A DNA stretch of 64,000 nucleotides from Simiduia litorea (GTDB lineage: Bacteria; Pseudomonadota; Gammaproteobacteria; Pseudomonadales; Cellvibrionaceae), in assembly GCF_042853465.1 (NCBI RefSeq), contig NZ_AP031497.1, positions 3,596,001 to 3,660,000 on the forward strand. Direction: 5' to 3'. Positions 35,495-44,629 of the stretch are shown in pieces; the first letter of the stretch is position 1, and every line of letters begins with the position of its first letter. The notes under the pieces were generated by a model, which worked only from the letters and a program-made list of their open reading frames with translations, did not search any database and was not told the origin of the DNA. A program made the translations under genes and the position numbers.

Positions 35495-37450
35495 TTAAAA
35501 CTCGTAAGACGCAGTTAACTTGAAATTTCGTCCAGGTTCGTAATCGTTTAGTATTAATTCACCAAATACGGGATGAACGGTGTCACCAACACGCGACGCA
35601 TGGGAGGTGTATTGTTCATCAAACACATTGTCCACGCCCGCAATCAACGCTAAACCTTGTATTGCTGCAGGCTGCCATTGTACGGAAACGTTATGTACAT
35701 CGTAGCTGGGTTTGTCTTGGCTTTTTTCTTCCGCATGCCACTGTGAATTCCACGCAAAATCAACGTCGGCAAGTTGGTAGTTAAACGCCAAACCAAAACT
35801 ATCACCCACTTCTCGATCTAGGGTATTGGTGGCGCTGGTATCGTGGGTATCACTGCGCGACCGAGCAAAGGTGAATAACGCGGTAAAACTCTCTAATTGA
35901 TAGTTGGCGCTGAATTCACCGCCGGTAATATCGACATCGCCCAAATTGACATCTTGAAGCCGTGCATAACTGATATAGTTTTCGATATGGGTTTGGAAAA
36001 GATTAAAACCGGTCGTAAATTGATCGGCACCTAAGAAACTTTCGCGCGAAAACCGTACACCTACTTGGTCGTTCCGAGCGGTTTCAGGCTTCAACGCAGG
36101 ATTTGCTGTTTTGCCATAACCAGCCCCAACCAACACCTCAGTTAATTCCGGTGCTTTAAACACTTCGGTAGAACTGGCAAGCAACTGCCAATTAGAGGTC
36201 ACAAACCATTCAGCAGCGAGTGCGAAGCTGGTATCGCTAAAATCTTTATCCACTGACACTGCATCCATGGTGACTTGATCGTAACGCACACCCGGCGTAA
36301 TGAAAAAGGTATCAGTAATGCTCAAGCGATCTTGAATATAGAGGGCATCGAGACGCTGCTCTTCGCCACCCAACTTTACGCCTCCGGTAACATATTCAGT
36401 GGTATAGGTATTACTTTCTAAGCCCGCGCTTAACACATGCTCTACACCCGCACTAAAAGGCAGCTGAGCAAGAAATGTTACACCGGTATTTTCAGCGCTA
36501 CCCTCCGTAATCACACTGTGATTGTCGCGTTCAAGATCGTAACGGTTTGTGTAAAGATTGGCAGACAAGGCCAGCTCATTTTGCAATTCGCCCTGATAGC
36601 CCAAGTTCCACGTTTCGCGGCCAAATTCTGTCGGGTAGAGTGTGGCGCCAGAAATAGCCGCATTGGTTGCTACACCCATATCCGGACGCGGGGTGTAGTC
36701 CCCTTTGTCTTGGTATTTATCAAAACTCAAGGTCAGGCGATGATCCTGGTCTAGGTTCCAACCGGCTTTAATCAGCGCATTGTTTTGCACGCCGTCATTT
36801 CCAAGAATTTCGGTGCCATCACCATCCTCAAAATTATCGCGATCATTTTGGTTAACATAACCCAGTAAATCGACGGCATCGGTTAATTGCCCATACGCGG
36901 TAAACGAACCCGACAGCGAGGCGTTAGAGTTAAAACCCAGCTGCACCCGTGAGCCAAAGCGATCTCCCTGCAGCAAATCTTGACCAGACTTAGTTTCAAA
37001 CCGAACAGCACCCCCTAAGGCCCCTGTCAACACGGAGTTGGCACCTACATCTATATCCACCGAGCGTAAAATATCTGGGTTAATTAACAGGTTACCCATG
37101 TGGTGATACATATAGTTGGTTTGTTTTGCTCCGTCGATGGTGACGTTGAGGTTGCGGTCGTCTAAACCGCGAATGTTGATGCGCTGGTTCACCGAATGGG
37201 TGCCACCAATATCCACGCCGGGAATATCGCGCATTAGTTCACTTAAGTGATCGGCCTGTTTGGTAGCAATTTGATTTTCACCGAGGAAAACGGAGGAGCT
37301 TTTTACTTGGGTTGCCCACACTTGTAAGGTTTCAATCGACGCGTTTGCGGCTACCTCTGATTGTTGCCCCGCCGCGTCATCAACGACGCCTGCAGCGCAA
37401 ACCGATTGCGCAATGGCAAAAGTTAAAAGCCCCAAAGTAAACGTTTTCAT
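35495..37450 (-). CDS. TonB-dependent outer-membrane receptor (iron/heme-type)
   Basis: The 651-residue receptor has a signal peptide, an ETLQVWATQV TonB-box region and a plug domain (LSELMRDIPGVDIGG, INIRGLDDRNLNVTIDGA). The 22-strand barrel ends in ASYEF with a terminal Phe. FKAPELTEVLVG with NPALKPE resembles the FRAP/NPNL boxes of heme receptors, but similar boxes occur in other receptors, so the ligand is unproven. Fur-like boxes upstream point to iron. It heads the PepSY-DUF2271-DUF4198 group. Confidence 0.9.
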   Translation of the reverse strand: MKTFTLGLLTFAIAQSVCAAGVVDDAAGQQSEVAANASIETLQVWATQVKSSSVFLGENQIATKQADHLSELMRDIPGVDIGGTHSVNQRINIRGLDDRNLNVTIDGAKQTNYMYHHMGNLLINPDILRSVDIDVGANSVLTGALGGAVRFETKSGQDLLQGDRFGSRVQLGFNSNASLSGSFTAYGQLTDAVDLLGYVNQNDRDNFEDGDGTEILGNDGVQNNALIKAGWNLDQDHRLTLSFDKYQDKGDYTPRPDMGVATNAAISGATLYPTEFGRETWNLGYQGELQNELALSANLYTNRYDLERDNHSVITEGSAENTGVTFLAQLPFSAGVEHVLSAGLESNTYTTEYVTGGVKLGGEEQRLDALYIQDRLSITDTFFITPGVRYDQVTMDAVSVDKDFSDTSFALAAEWFVTSNWQLLASSTEVFKAPELTEVLVGAGYGKTANPALKPETARNDQVGVRFSRESFLGADQFTTGFNLFQTHIENYISYARLQDVNLGDVDITGGEFSANYQLESFTALFTFARSRSDTHDTSATNTLDREVGDSFGLAFNYQLADVDFAWNSQWHAEEKSQDKPSYDVHNVSVQWQPAAIQGLALIAGVDNVFDEQYTSHASRVGDTVHPVFGELILNDYEPGRNFKLTASYEF

Positions 37451-37485
37451 ATCTCAGTCCATTATCAATCACCAAATGAGAGGCG

Positions 37486-37536
37486 AATAATAATGATTCC
37501 TATTAACACTTTCAACACAAATGAGAATTATTTTTA
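37486..37536 (-). promoter_or_regulatory. Two Fur-box-like sites upstream of the TonB receptor
   Basis: The region is AT-rich. The inverted segment at 37486-37504 matches about 14 of 19 bases of the Fur consensus (core AATCATTATT on the minus strand). A second segment at 37518-37536 matches about 12 (core AATGAGAAT). Both lie within 90 nt of the start codon, where Fur repression would act. Confidence 0.55.
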
Positions 37537-37558
37537 TTTGTATTATTGAGCCCGACGA

Positions 37559-38260
37559 TCAGCCCCGCCAACCTAGAGTGCGCCTAAAGGCGTAGAAACT
37601 CAGCACTAAGCCAGTCAATACAAAGCAGAATGCGAACCAAGTGAAGATGCGCAACGCCGTATTGTTAAAATTATCGCCGTCGCCATAGTCCATAATGTGC
37701 AAACGCCAGAGCGCATCGTACCAAACCCAGTAGTTAGTCCTCACTTTCAGGTATTCACCCTGTGCTGAAAAGTAAAGTCGCGCATCTCCAAACTTCGCTT
37801 GCCAAACCCCAGTTCGCCCCGACAGCTCGTCCACCAAACCAAACAGCTGAGGCTCCGCCTCGGCGACCCAGCGCACGTCTTGCAGTTGGGTTTCACCTCG
37901 GTAGAGCGCTTCAGCAAACGCCCTAACTTGCAACGCATCCGCCACGCCAACAGGGCCACTAGCGCTTATCCAGCGCTGCTCATCGGCGTAGGTCACCTTC
38001 ATCAACGGCCCTTGCGCACTTGCAATGGCTTGGACGCTTGTGGGCGCCTCAGACACCAGCAACGAGTTAAATACCAACGCCAAGCCCTCCTCTGTCAATG
38101 CCGGGCTTGCCGGCAAGGCAACAAAATCACCGCCTTTAACGAGAGACGTAAACGGCACTGTAGCAAACACAACACCGCCGAGTACCCACAAAAAAATTTG
38201 TGCGAAAACAAAATAGGAAAGGTATTTATGAAGCTTCCACGCCGTCTTTTTTAGTTTCAC
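37559..38260 (-). CDS. PepSY-domain transmembrane protein
   Basis: The 233-residue protein has an N-terminal helix preceded by the WKLHKYLSYFVFAQIFLW motif. A periplasmic domain with two PepSY-like repeats follows, then the WYDALWRLHIMDYGDGDNF motif, and one or two C-terminal helices. It probably works with the adjacent TonB receptor and iron group. The frame is open to a GTG at 38359, but the extra 33 residues are not family-like. The internal GTG at 38260 is a guess, as no strong Shine-Dalgarno is seen. Confidence 0.75.
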   Translation of the reverse strand: MKLKKTAWKLHKYLSYFVFAQIFLWVLGGVVFATVPFTSLVKGGDFVALPASPALTEEGLALVFNSLLVSEAPTSVQAIASAQGPLMKVTYADEQRWISASGPVGVADALQVRAFAEALYRGETQLQDVRWVAEAEPQLFGLVDELSGRTGVWQAKFGDARLYFSAQGEYLKVRTNYWVWYDALWRLHIMDYGDGDNFNNTALRIFTWFAFCFVLTGLVLSFYAFRRTLGWRG

Positions 38261-38470
38261 TTTTTTCAGCCCAACAGTAAATTCATCGACAAAAACTCTA
38301 GCGCCAGTATCAGAAGCACATATTTTTTCACTAGCGCGCAAGCCTGCTAACAGTACCACGCCGACTGAAATATCACCGCAAAATTGATTGCAGAGGCAAT
38401 GCGCCTTACGTAGTATCCGCGCTGGCGTTTTTAAAGACGCAAATCAACTATAGATTCTAAGGAATAGGAT

Positions 38471-38977
38471 ATGCTTTTACGCACGATTGTCGCCACATTA
38501 CTTGCTTCCCTGTCGTTCATCACCCACGCCAACGAAGCCGACGAAGGTTTCTATATGGGCCTTAGCGCTGGCGTGATGAACGTAGACATAGGCAACGCCA
38601 GTAACCCAACCAACGCTGCCATTCAAATGGGTTACCACTTTAGCGACATGTGGGCCATTGAAGCGCAATACAGCGACTCAATGCGGGACGGTAAAGTTGA
38701 TTTGAACTACGGATACTATACCAATAGGGATTTCGAGTTCGGCATTCAAACATTAGCGGCCTACGGTGTTTTTCGAACGCGCGGCGATGTTTTCTTTAAA
38801 GCCAAAGCCGGCCTGGTACGCGAAAAAGTTTTAAGCGTAAATGACACAGGTGCTTCTGCGGGTGTGGGTCTGGGCTTTCGCTTGGGTGAATCGAAGCGTA
38901 GCAACGTCGAATTAGAAGCAACGATCATCGAGGCCGATGTGTTATTTTTGTCTGCAGGCTTTAATATTGGTTTTTAA
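38471..38977 (+). CDS. Outer-membrane beta-barrel protein (OmpA/OprF-like fold, 8 strands)
   Basis: The 168-residue protein has a signal peptide (MLLRTIVATLLASLSFITHA). Amphipathic strands typical of small porin-family barrels follow (GFYMGLSAGVMNVDIG, MGYHFSDMWAIEAQYSDS, LSAGFNIGF with a terminal Phe). No peptidoglycan-binding OmpA domain is present. The role is unknown. It is divergent from the PepSY gene. Confidence 0.78.
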   Translation: MLLRTIVATLLASLSFITHANEADEGFYMGLSAGVMNVDIGNASNPTNAAIQMGYHFSDMWAIEAQYSDSMRDGKVDLNYGYYTNRDFEFGIQTLAAYGVFRTRGDVFFKAKAGLVREKVLSVNDTGASAGVGLGFRLGESKRSNVELEATIIEADVLFLSAGFNIGF

Positions 38978-39030
38978 TGTGTAGCGTCCACTGAGTCCTG
39001 TTAATATTTTGCTTGACTCGATGAACCATC

Positions 39031-39060
39031 AAAAAAAGCGGCCTAAGCCGCTTTTTTTTG
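39031..39060. terminator. Intrinsic terminator between the OMP gene and the amidohydrolase pair
   Basis: An AGCGGC-CTAA-GCCGCT hairpin has an A-run before it and eight T after it, suited to both converging transcripts. Confidence 0.88.
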
Positions 39061-39077
39061 ATCACTCACTGACCCTA

Positions 39078-40319
39078 CTATTTCGACAAGCGCTCAAAAT
39101 AACGATCCCGCAACATCGTTGCTCTCGTCACTTGCGACGCCTCGACACCGGCGGCAATCACCAACTCTGCACTGCTAGTTACCTCAAGCGGGTCACCGCT
39201 CCACAACACTAAATCCGCCACTGCGCCTTGGCGAATATCGCCACTTAATGGCGACTTAAACCAGCGCGCGGGGTTGACCGTCATCGCGGCGATTGCCACC
39301 TGCTTATCGAGACCATTAGCCACAGCATTACCGGCAGATTGTCGCACCAAGTGGGCATTATGGGTGTTGTGCCAACTCATGCCGGTGAATAACAAGTTAA
39401 CGCCGGCGTCACTCAGCAATTTCGCATTATCCAAGCGCGCACCTAAGGCATCGTAACCACTGGGTAAATTTTCGATGGGATCCATGATCACAGGGATGCC
39501 CTGCGCAGCAATAGCCTTAGCCACCATCCAGCCCTCTTTAACACCCGCCAACATAAGCTTTACGTCAAACTCATTGGCAAGCGCTAAAATTTTGGTGATA
39601 TCACTGGCGCGATTTACTCGCACGATTAACGGCTTCTGACCTTTTATCACCGGTTCCAGTGCCGCTAAATCCATCAGGCTCAAGGTATAGTCACGTCTAT
39701 CTCCGGCCATAGCAGCGGTTTTATTAGCCGAAAAATCCCGTGCATCGGTTAAGTGCTGACGCAATAACGCGAGCGCCGCCGCGCGTGAGTTACCCGCAAG
39801 ACTCACACCGTACTCGGTGTAATCCACGGCGATGGCAAGACTATCGTTAAGCACTTTCGGCGTGCCGCCCAACTGCACTAATGCTACTTGGCCAGAAAAT
39901 AAGCCACTGCCAGATTCGGGAATCAACAAGGCTTGGGTTAAGCCGTGAGCGCGGTTGTAGGGTAATAAGGTCGATTGCGGGTTAAACGCATCTGCCACTT
40001 TTAACGCCGCGGTAATATCCACGCGCTCGGTGTAAAAGTCACTCGTTTGTTCAATCGCGCCAACCTCCACTGCACCTAATTGGGTGTAGCTATTAAATAA
40101 ACCCGCAGTAACGGACTTGCCTTTAGCGTCGATGGTTTTATCGGCGCTCATGGCTAAATTTTTACCCACGGCGGCAATTTTACCGTCGTTGATAAACAGA
40201 TCCGTTGCAGCCAATACCTTGTCGGCAGTATAAATATCCGCACCTTTAATCAGCAAAGAATCGGCTTGCGCTTGTAGCGCTAATGCACTGATCGCCAGTG
40301 CGCTAAGTAATTGTTTCAT
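39078..40319 (-). CDS. Amidohydrolase-like protein lacking the metal-binding HxH motif
   Basis: The 413-residue protein has a signal peptide (MKQLLSALAISALALQAQA) and the composite amidohydrolase layout: the N-terminal beta sandwich (LLIKGADIYTADKVLAATDL, INDGKIAAVG), a barrel, and C-terminal AAMTVNPARWF and ADLVLWSGDPLEV. Where active members have HxH after beta strand 1, it reads NSY (N76-S77-Y78). It is likely inactive alone and may form a heteromer with the active paralogue whose gene overlaps it by 4 nt (ATGA). Confidence 0.85.
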   Translation of the reverse strand: MKQLLSALAISALALQAQADSLLIKGADIYTADKVLAATDLFINDGKIAAVGKNLAMSADKTIDAKGKSVTAGLFNSYTQLGAVEVGAIEQTSDFYTERVDITAALKVADAFNPQSTLLPYNRAHGLTQALLIPESGSGLFSGQVALVQLGGTPKVLNDSLAIAVDYTEYGVSLAGNSRAAALALLRQHLTDARDFSANKTAAMAGDRRDYTLSLMDLAALEPVIKGQKPLIVRVNRASDITKILALANEFDVKLMLAGVKEGWMVAKAIAAQGIPVIMDPIENLPSGYDALGARLDNAKLLSDAGVNLLFTGMSWHNTHNAHLVRQSAGNAVANGLDKQVAIAAMTVNPARWFKSPLSGDIRQGAVADLVLWSGDPLEVTSSAELVIAAGVEASQVTRATMLRDRYFERLSK

Positions 40320-41722
40320 GGGCGAACCTCCCCAGCTTCAAGAATGCCAAGATTAAAGTCACTGGTGGGCTGCACGCTCGCATCCAAGCGATCGTAGCGT
40401 AAACTGCCATCAATCCAGACTTTTTCCGCATGGGCATAAACACTCATAGGGTTGGCATCCCACAAGACCAAATCGGCATTTTTACCCACTTTTAACGAAC
40501 CAATTTTGTCCTCTAAGCCTAACGATTTCGCGGGGTTTAACGTGGCCCATTTGATCGCGTCCGCAGCGGTTAAACCCAAACCTAACTTGTTGCCCGAGGT
40601 CATGGCCTTGGCCACCTCTTGATTCAGGCGCTGCACTTGTATCGGGTCGTCAGAGTGAATCACCGCACACGCTTTGGCGTAATCTACCAAGGCAATGTTC
40701 TCTTCCACCATATCAAAGGCCTCTTGTTTAAAGCCCCACCAATCGGCCCACATCACACCGCAAATATTTTCCTGCGCCAGCATTTCGGCAGCTTTATAGC
40801 CCTCTACCGCGTGGTGAAAAGCCGCTATTTTATAGCCAAACTCTTTCGCCATATCGATCATCTGCGCCATTTCATCGGCTTTGTAGCAGTGATTGTGAAT
40901 GCGAATGTCGCCCTCTAATACGCCCGCCAAGGTTTCTAGGCGCAGATCGCGAGTCGGTGCATCAGCATCTTCACCGGCTTCAATTTTCTTCACATAGTCG
41001 TCCCAGCTTTTCTTATAGGCCGCCGCCTCAATCCAAGCGCTGCGATAACCCGCCATATTACCCATGCGGGTAGACGGTAATTGACCCTTTTCGCCGTACA
41101 CGCGCTTGGGGTTTTCACCACAGGCCATTTTCAAACTGTAGGGGGCTTCCGGAAATTTCATCCCCTGCACGGTGAGCGACGGTACATTTTTCAACGTGAC
41201 GCCACGGCCGCCAATTAAGTTGCCGGAGCCGGGCAAGATTTGCACGGTGGTAACACCGCCGGCCAAGGCCTTTTCAAACTGTGGGTCTTCCGGCCAAACC
41301 GAATGCTCGGCCCACACCTGGGCAGTAACCGGCGCCGTCATTTCATTGCCGTCTTCATGGTTCGCGGTACCCGGCGCTGGGTAAACCCCCATGTGCGAGT
41401 GCACATCAATCAAGCCCGGTGTTAACCACTTGCCGTTGGCATCTATCACCACCGCGTCATCCGGTACCTGCAAGCCCTTGCCCATCGCCTGAATTTTACC
41501 GTCCATAACTACCAAGTCCGTGGCCTCAGCTTGGCTGCCATCGCCCACCAGTATATTCGCCCCCTTCACTAACAAGGTTTTGCTAGCGGGCACGGTATAG
41601 GTAGATGGATAGGGGTTTTTATTCGGTAATTCGAGGCTCGGCTTGGCTTTTTCCGGCTCGCCACAAGCGCCCAACGTAAGGGCTATGGCGGCCGCTAAGC
41701 CAGATATCACTAAACGGTTCAT
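40316..41722 (-). CDS. Periplasmic amidohydrolase lipoprotein
   Basis: The 468-residue protein has a lipobox LGAC (Cys20). The amidohydrolase domain keeps HSH (H108/H110 in GLIDVHSHMGV), HNHCYKADEMA, AFHHAVEGYKAAE and a late Asp in VIHSDDPIQ, so it should be metal-dependent and active. The C-terminal region is ATLNPAKSLGLEDKIGSLK and NADLVLWDANPMSV. Substrate is unknown; relatives are annotated imidazolonepropionase- or prolidase-like. The stop codon overlaps the start of the second, HxH-less amidohydrolase gene. Confidence 0.9.
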   Translation of the reverse strand: MNRLVISGLAAAIALTLGACGEPEKAKPSLELPNKNPYPSTYTVPASKTLLVKGANILVGDGSQAEATDLVVMDGKIQAMGKGLQVPDDAVVIDANGKWLTPGLIDVHSHMGVYPAPGTANHEDGNEMTAPVTAQVWAEHSVWPEDPQFEKALAGGVTTVQILPGSGNLIGGRGVTLKNVPSLTVQGMKFPEAPYSLKMACGENPKRVYGEKGQLPSTRMGNMAGYRSAWIEAAAYKKSWDDYVKKIEAGEDADAPTRDLRLETLAGVLEGDIRIHNHCYKADEMAQMIDMAKEFGYKIAAFHHAVEGYKAAEMLAQENICGVMWADWWGFKQEAFDMVEENIALVDYAKACAVIHSDDPIQVQRLNQEVAKAMTSGNKLGLGLTAADAIKWATLNPAKSLGLEDKIGSLKVGKNADLVLWDANPMSVYAHAEKVWIDGSLRYDRLDASVQPTSDFNLGILEAGEVRP

Positions 41723-41838
41723 AGTGCGTCCTGTTGTTATTTATAGCTATTAGCGGTTGATCGACTGTGATCGGGGTAAAGGAATAGGACGAGAGAAGTA
41801 GCCAATGCCTCACAACAAAACCCACGTGGCGCAGCAGA

Positions 41839-41864
41839 TAAAAAAGCCGGCACGGGGCCGGCTT
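41839..41864 (-). terminator. Intrinsic terminator after the BtuB-like receptor gene
   Basis: On the minus strand an AAGCCGGC/GCCGGCTT stem with a 5-nt loop runs into TTTTTTAT about 60 nt after the stop. Confidence 0.78.
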
Positions 41865-41922
41865 GAAGAGAGCTACCTAATATTCAGACGCAAATAAACC
41901 GCGAACGGCTATCGCTCAAGCA

Positions 41923-43770
41923 CTAGAACCGATAGGTGGCACTACCGAAGGCATGGATACCGTCTTCGTTATAGCCACTCACCACGGTGTAGTCTTTATC
42001 GAGCAGATTATTCACCTTCGCTTCTAGCACCAAATTGTTGCTAATAGCCCAAGCGGCTCGAACATTTACCAAACCATAACCCGATAATTTCTGTGTATTG
42101 GCTTGATCTGCATATCGCGCCGAGCGCGCCTCAAAACCTAATCCTAGCGTCACATCGCCAAAGACTCGGCTCAGATCTGCGTTAAACAGTTGATCAGAAC
42201 GATTGATTAAACGCTTGCCAGTGGCCTTGTCTTCAGCATCCAAGGCGGTGTAATTCACGTCCACTAACCAGCCGTCAAAATCTTGGGCAAACTGCGCCTC
42301 AAGACCGGTTATTTCAGCAGCGTTCACATTGAATGGATACCAGTTTCCACCTGCATCTGGCGCCCAAGCAATCAGATCGCTAACGTCATTTTCAAAAATA
42401 TTCATTGAAAATAACACCGACTCTTGCTGGTATTTAATGCCAGCTTCAAGGTTTCGAGATGACTCAGGTTTTAAGTCCGCATTACCAGAAAACGGGAAGT
42501 AGAGATCATTAAAACTGGGGGCTTTAAACGCGGTGCCGTAGCTTGCCATTAAACTCCAACCATCGGCCAGATCAAAGCCATAGGTAATACTACCCGTGTC
42601 TTCGGCACCAAATTGCTCATTGTCGTCATAGCGCAATGCCGCAACCAGGTTGTGGCCGCCAGAACGCCCTTGGTACTGAACGAAAACACCGGTGTTATCG
42701 CGACGATCAACTGCATAATCAACATTGTTTGACTCGACCTGCTCGACATAATAATCCACACCCACGCTCACAAGGCTCGCGTCAAGGATGGCAATATCAT
42801 TTTGCCAGCTGGCGCTATCGCGCTGCGTAGTAAAGCTATTAGTACCACCGTAGTTCATCTCGGCAACGCCGGGAATGTGGTCATCCTGCTGCGAATCATC
42901 CTGCGAAAAACCGGCGCGCAGTTGGGTTAACCATACGTCGTTAACCTGCCCCTTCAAGCCCACGTCGGCTGAGTAATTGGTAAATGTGGAGAAGGGTTCG
43001 CAATCGATAAAACAAAAGCCGTTGTCACTATCGCTTTCACCTTGTTGATATTGCCCAGACGCTTCAAGGCGCCAAGCCTGCGATAACTGCTGACTCGCGT
43101 TCAAGGCTAATCGATCAGCCTCATAGGCGTCCTTGTCGCCATTGCCATTGCTGGTGTCTTTAGTGCGATCGAAACCATCCGTACTGATGTGTGACGCGAC
43201 CAAATTGAGCTGGGTTGTTTCATCTTTCCAACCGGTAACAACGCGCGCTTGCTGCTCATTGTGTTTGCCGTAACCAAGATTGATAGCCAAATTGGCGCCG
43301 TCGTTTTCGGCCTTGCGGGTAAATATTTGCACAATACCGCCAATGGCATCAGAGCCATACAAACTCGAGCGCGGGCCGCGCACTAACTCAATGCGTTCAA
43401 TCGCAGCCGGGTCGACAAACTCTAACGCCGTACTACCCAGAGTTGCAGAACCAACGCGCACACCATCTACTAACACCAAGAGATGACCCGAGTTTGTACC
43501 GCGCACAAATACACTGCTATTGGCACCGCGGCCACCGCGCTGCACCATATCAACCCCGGTAAAACGGCTAATTAGCTCAGGCACATCGCGCACCTGAAGC
43601 TGCTCGATGTCATTGGCGGTCAATACCGATACAGGCGCAAAATTTTGCGCCAGCGCTGTCTCTGTCCGCGTGGCAGTTACCACGATCTCTTCTTGCTGAA
43701 GGTCTTGGGCTTGAACCTGAACGCCAACCGTCAACATGACAATGGCTGCAGATAGGGAAATAGGTTTCAT
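41923..43770 (-). CDS. btuB: TonB-dependent vitamin B12 receptor, BtuB-like
   Basis: The 615-residue outer-membrane receptor has a signal peptide ending VQAQ. The TonB box region EEIVVTATRTE is close to that of E. coli BtuB. The plug has VPELISRFTGVDMVQRGGRG, IERIELVRGPRSSLYGSDA and GGIVQIFTR, all as in BtuB. The barrel ends with a terminal Phe (FGSATYRF). Length matches BtuB (about 600). Control by an upstream cobalamin riboswitch strongly supports corrinoid import. Confidence 0.92.
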   Translation of the reverse strand: MKPISLSAAIVMLTVGVQVQAQDLQQEEIVVTATRTETALAQNFAPVSVLTANDIEQLQVRDVPELISRFTGVDMVQRGGRGANSSVFVRGTNSGHLLVLVDGVRVGSATLGSTALEFVDPAAIERIELVRGPRSSLYGSDAIGGIVQIFTRKAENDGANLAINLGYGKHNEQQARVVTGWKDETTQLNLVASHISTDGFDRTKDTSNGNGDKDAYEADRLALNASQQLSQAWRLEASGQYQQGESDSDNGFCFIDCEPFSTFTNYSADVGLKGQVNDVWLTQLRAGFSQDDSQQDDHIPGVAEMNYGGTNSFTTQRDSASWQNDIAILDASLVSVGVDYYVEQVESNNVDYAVDRRDNTGVFVQYQGRSGGHNLVAALRYDDNEQFGAEDTGSITYGFDLADGWSLMASYGTAFKAPSFNDLYFPFSGNADLKPESSRNLEAGIKYQQESVLFSMNIFENDVSDLIAWAPDAGGNWYPFNVNAAEITGLEAQFAQDFDGWLVDVNYTALDAEDKATGKRLINRSDQLFNADLSRVFGDVTLGLGFEARSARYADQANTQKLSGYGLVNVRAAWAISNNLVLEAKVNNLLDKDYTVVSGYNEDGIHAFGSATYRF

Positions 43771-43929
43771 GAGAACTCTCTATTCACAAAAAAGAAGTGT
43801 ATTGAGAGAGGGAGAAAAGTGGGTGCTTGTTCGCCAACGCGAGAAAGGTAACCACCGATGCAGCCCTCCGCTACGTCGTGTTGCCGCTCATCGCCGTACT
43901 AAAAAGCGGCGAAAACCGGTCAGCAAAGC

Positions 43930-44040
43930 GAGGCAGGTATCGGGCTTAGGGTTGAATTAACCACATCACCGTTGCGGGGGCAGCGTTGGCCTTGAACCAA
44001 CTTCCCATTTAACTCGGGCATGACCCTCTATACAAAAAGA
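43930..44040 (-). promoter_or_regulatory. Cobalamin (adenosylcobalamin) riboswitch
   Basis: On the minus strand, GGGAA is followed by a GTTGG/CCAAC stem, the invariant core CGCTGCCCCCGCAACGGT, and then AAGCCCGATACCTGCC (B12-box region). These are the hallmarks of the cobalamin class I aptamer. It lies about 160 nt upstream of the BtuB-like gene. The stretch between can form a GCCGCT/AGCGGC hairpin (about 43876-43907) that may be the expression platform. Exact 5' and 3' limits are approximate. Confidence 0.93.
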
Positions 44041-44629
44041 GTCACCAGAGCACCTAGCTTTGATGGCGCGGAGTTTACTCGGAAAATCACCTCGGTCAAG
44101 GAGTAAATGGAGACACTTTTGATGGATCGAGCGCACTCTCACGCGGAACGCAAACGCAGGACAGATCCCATTAGGCAACGCAGCACCAAAATCTAAAATG
44201 CAAAAATAATTTAAACCGGCGGCCAAATCGGAAGATTCAATAGGCTTCAATCGGGTTTCGGCGCACACACATGAATGGGTATTAGATAATCAATTTGATC
44301 CGTCACACCCACGCCTACCAAGATAAGGGGCGATAAGCGCGATCAAGCCAACGTAGGATGTGCGCATGCCGTTTTGCCCGCGCAGTCATGTTGCTGCTCA
44401 TCTAAAGCGCAAGATTCAGTTGCCTGGAACAGCGCGCTAGCAAAAATAGCGAATGTAAGAGCAGACAAGACATACATGGCGCACCGCGTGGAAGTAAGGC
44501 CATGTTAACGCGATGTTTGATGTAGAAATATTCCCCAATTGGCTAAAAATGACAAGCAATTGGCCTAGTTCATGTTAGCAAGCAGACTTTTGGCGACCCG
44601 TTACAAGGTCGTATTTTAATAGGGAGCAA
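44041..44629. other. Intergenic region, no supported gene
   Basis: The left part holds the upstream promoter region of the riboswitch transcript. A 44-codon frame at 44343-44477 (minus; MYVLSALTFAIFASALFQAT then Cys/His-rich residues) has a signal-like N-terminus but no Shine-Dalgarno, so I do not call it a gene. The base composition shifts towards AT near 44500, where the accessory region begins. Confidence 0.4.

Noticed and set aside
44343..44477. 44-codon frame near the cobalamin riboswitch
   Set aside because: There is no ribosome binding site and no independent support. It is kept only as a low-interest observation.
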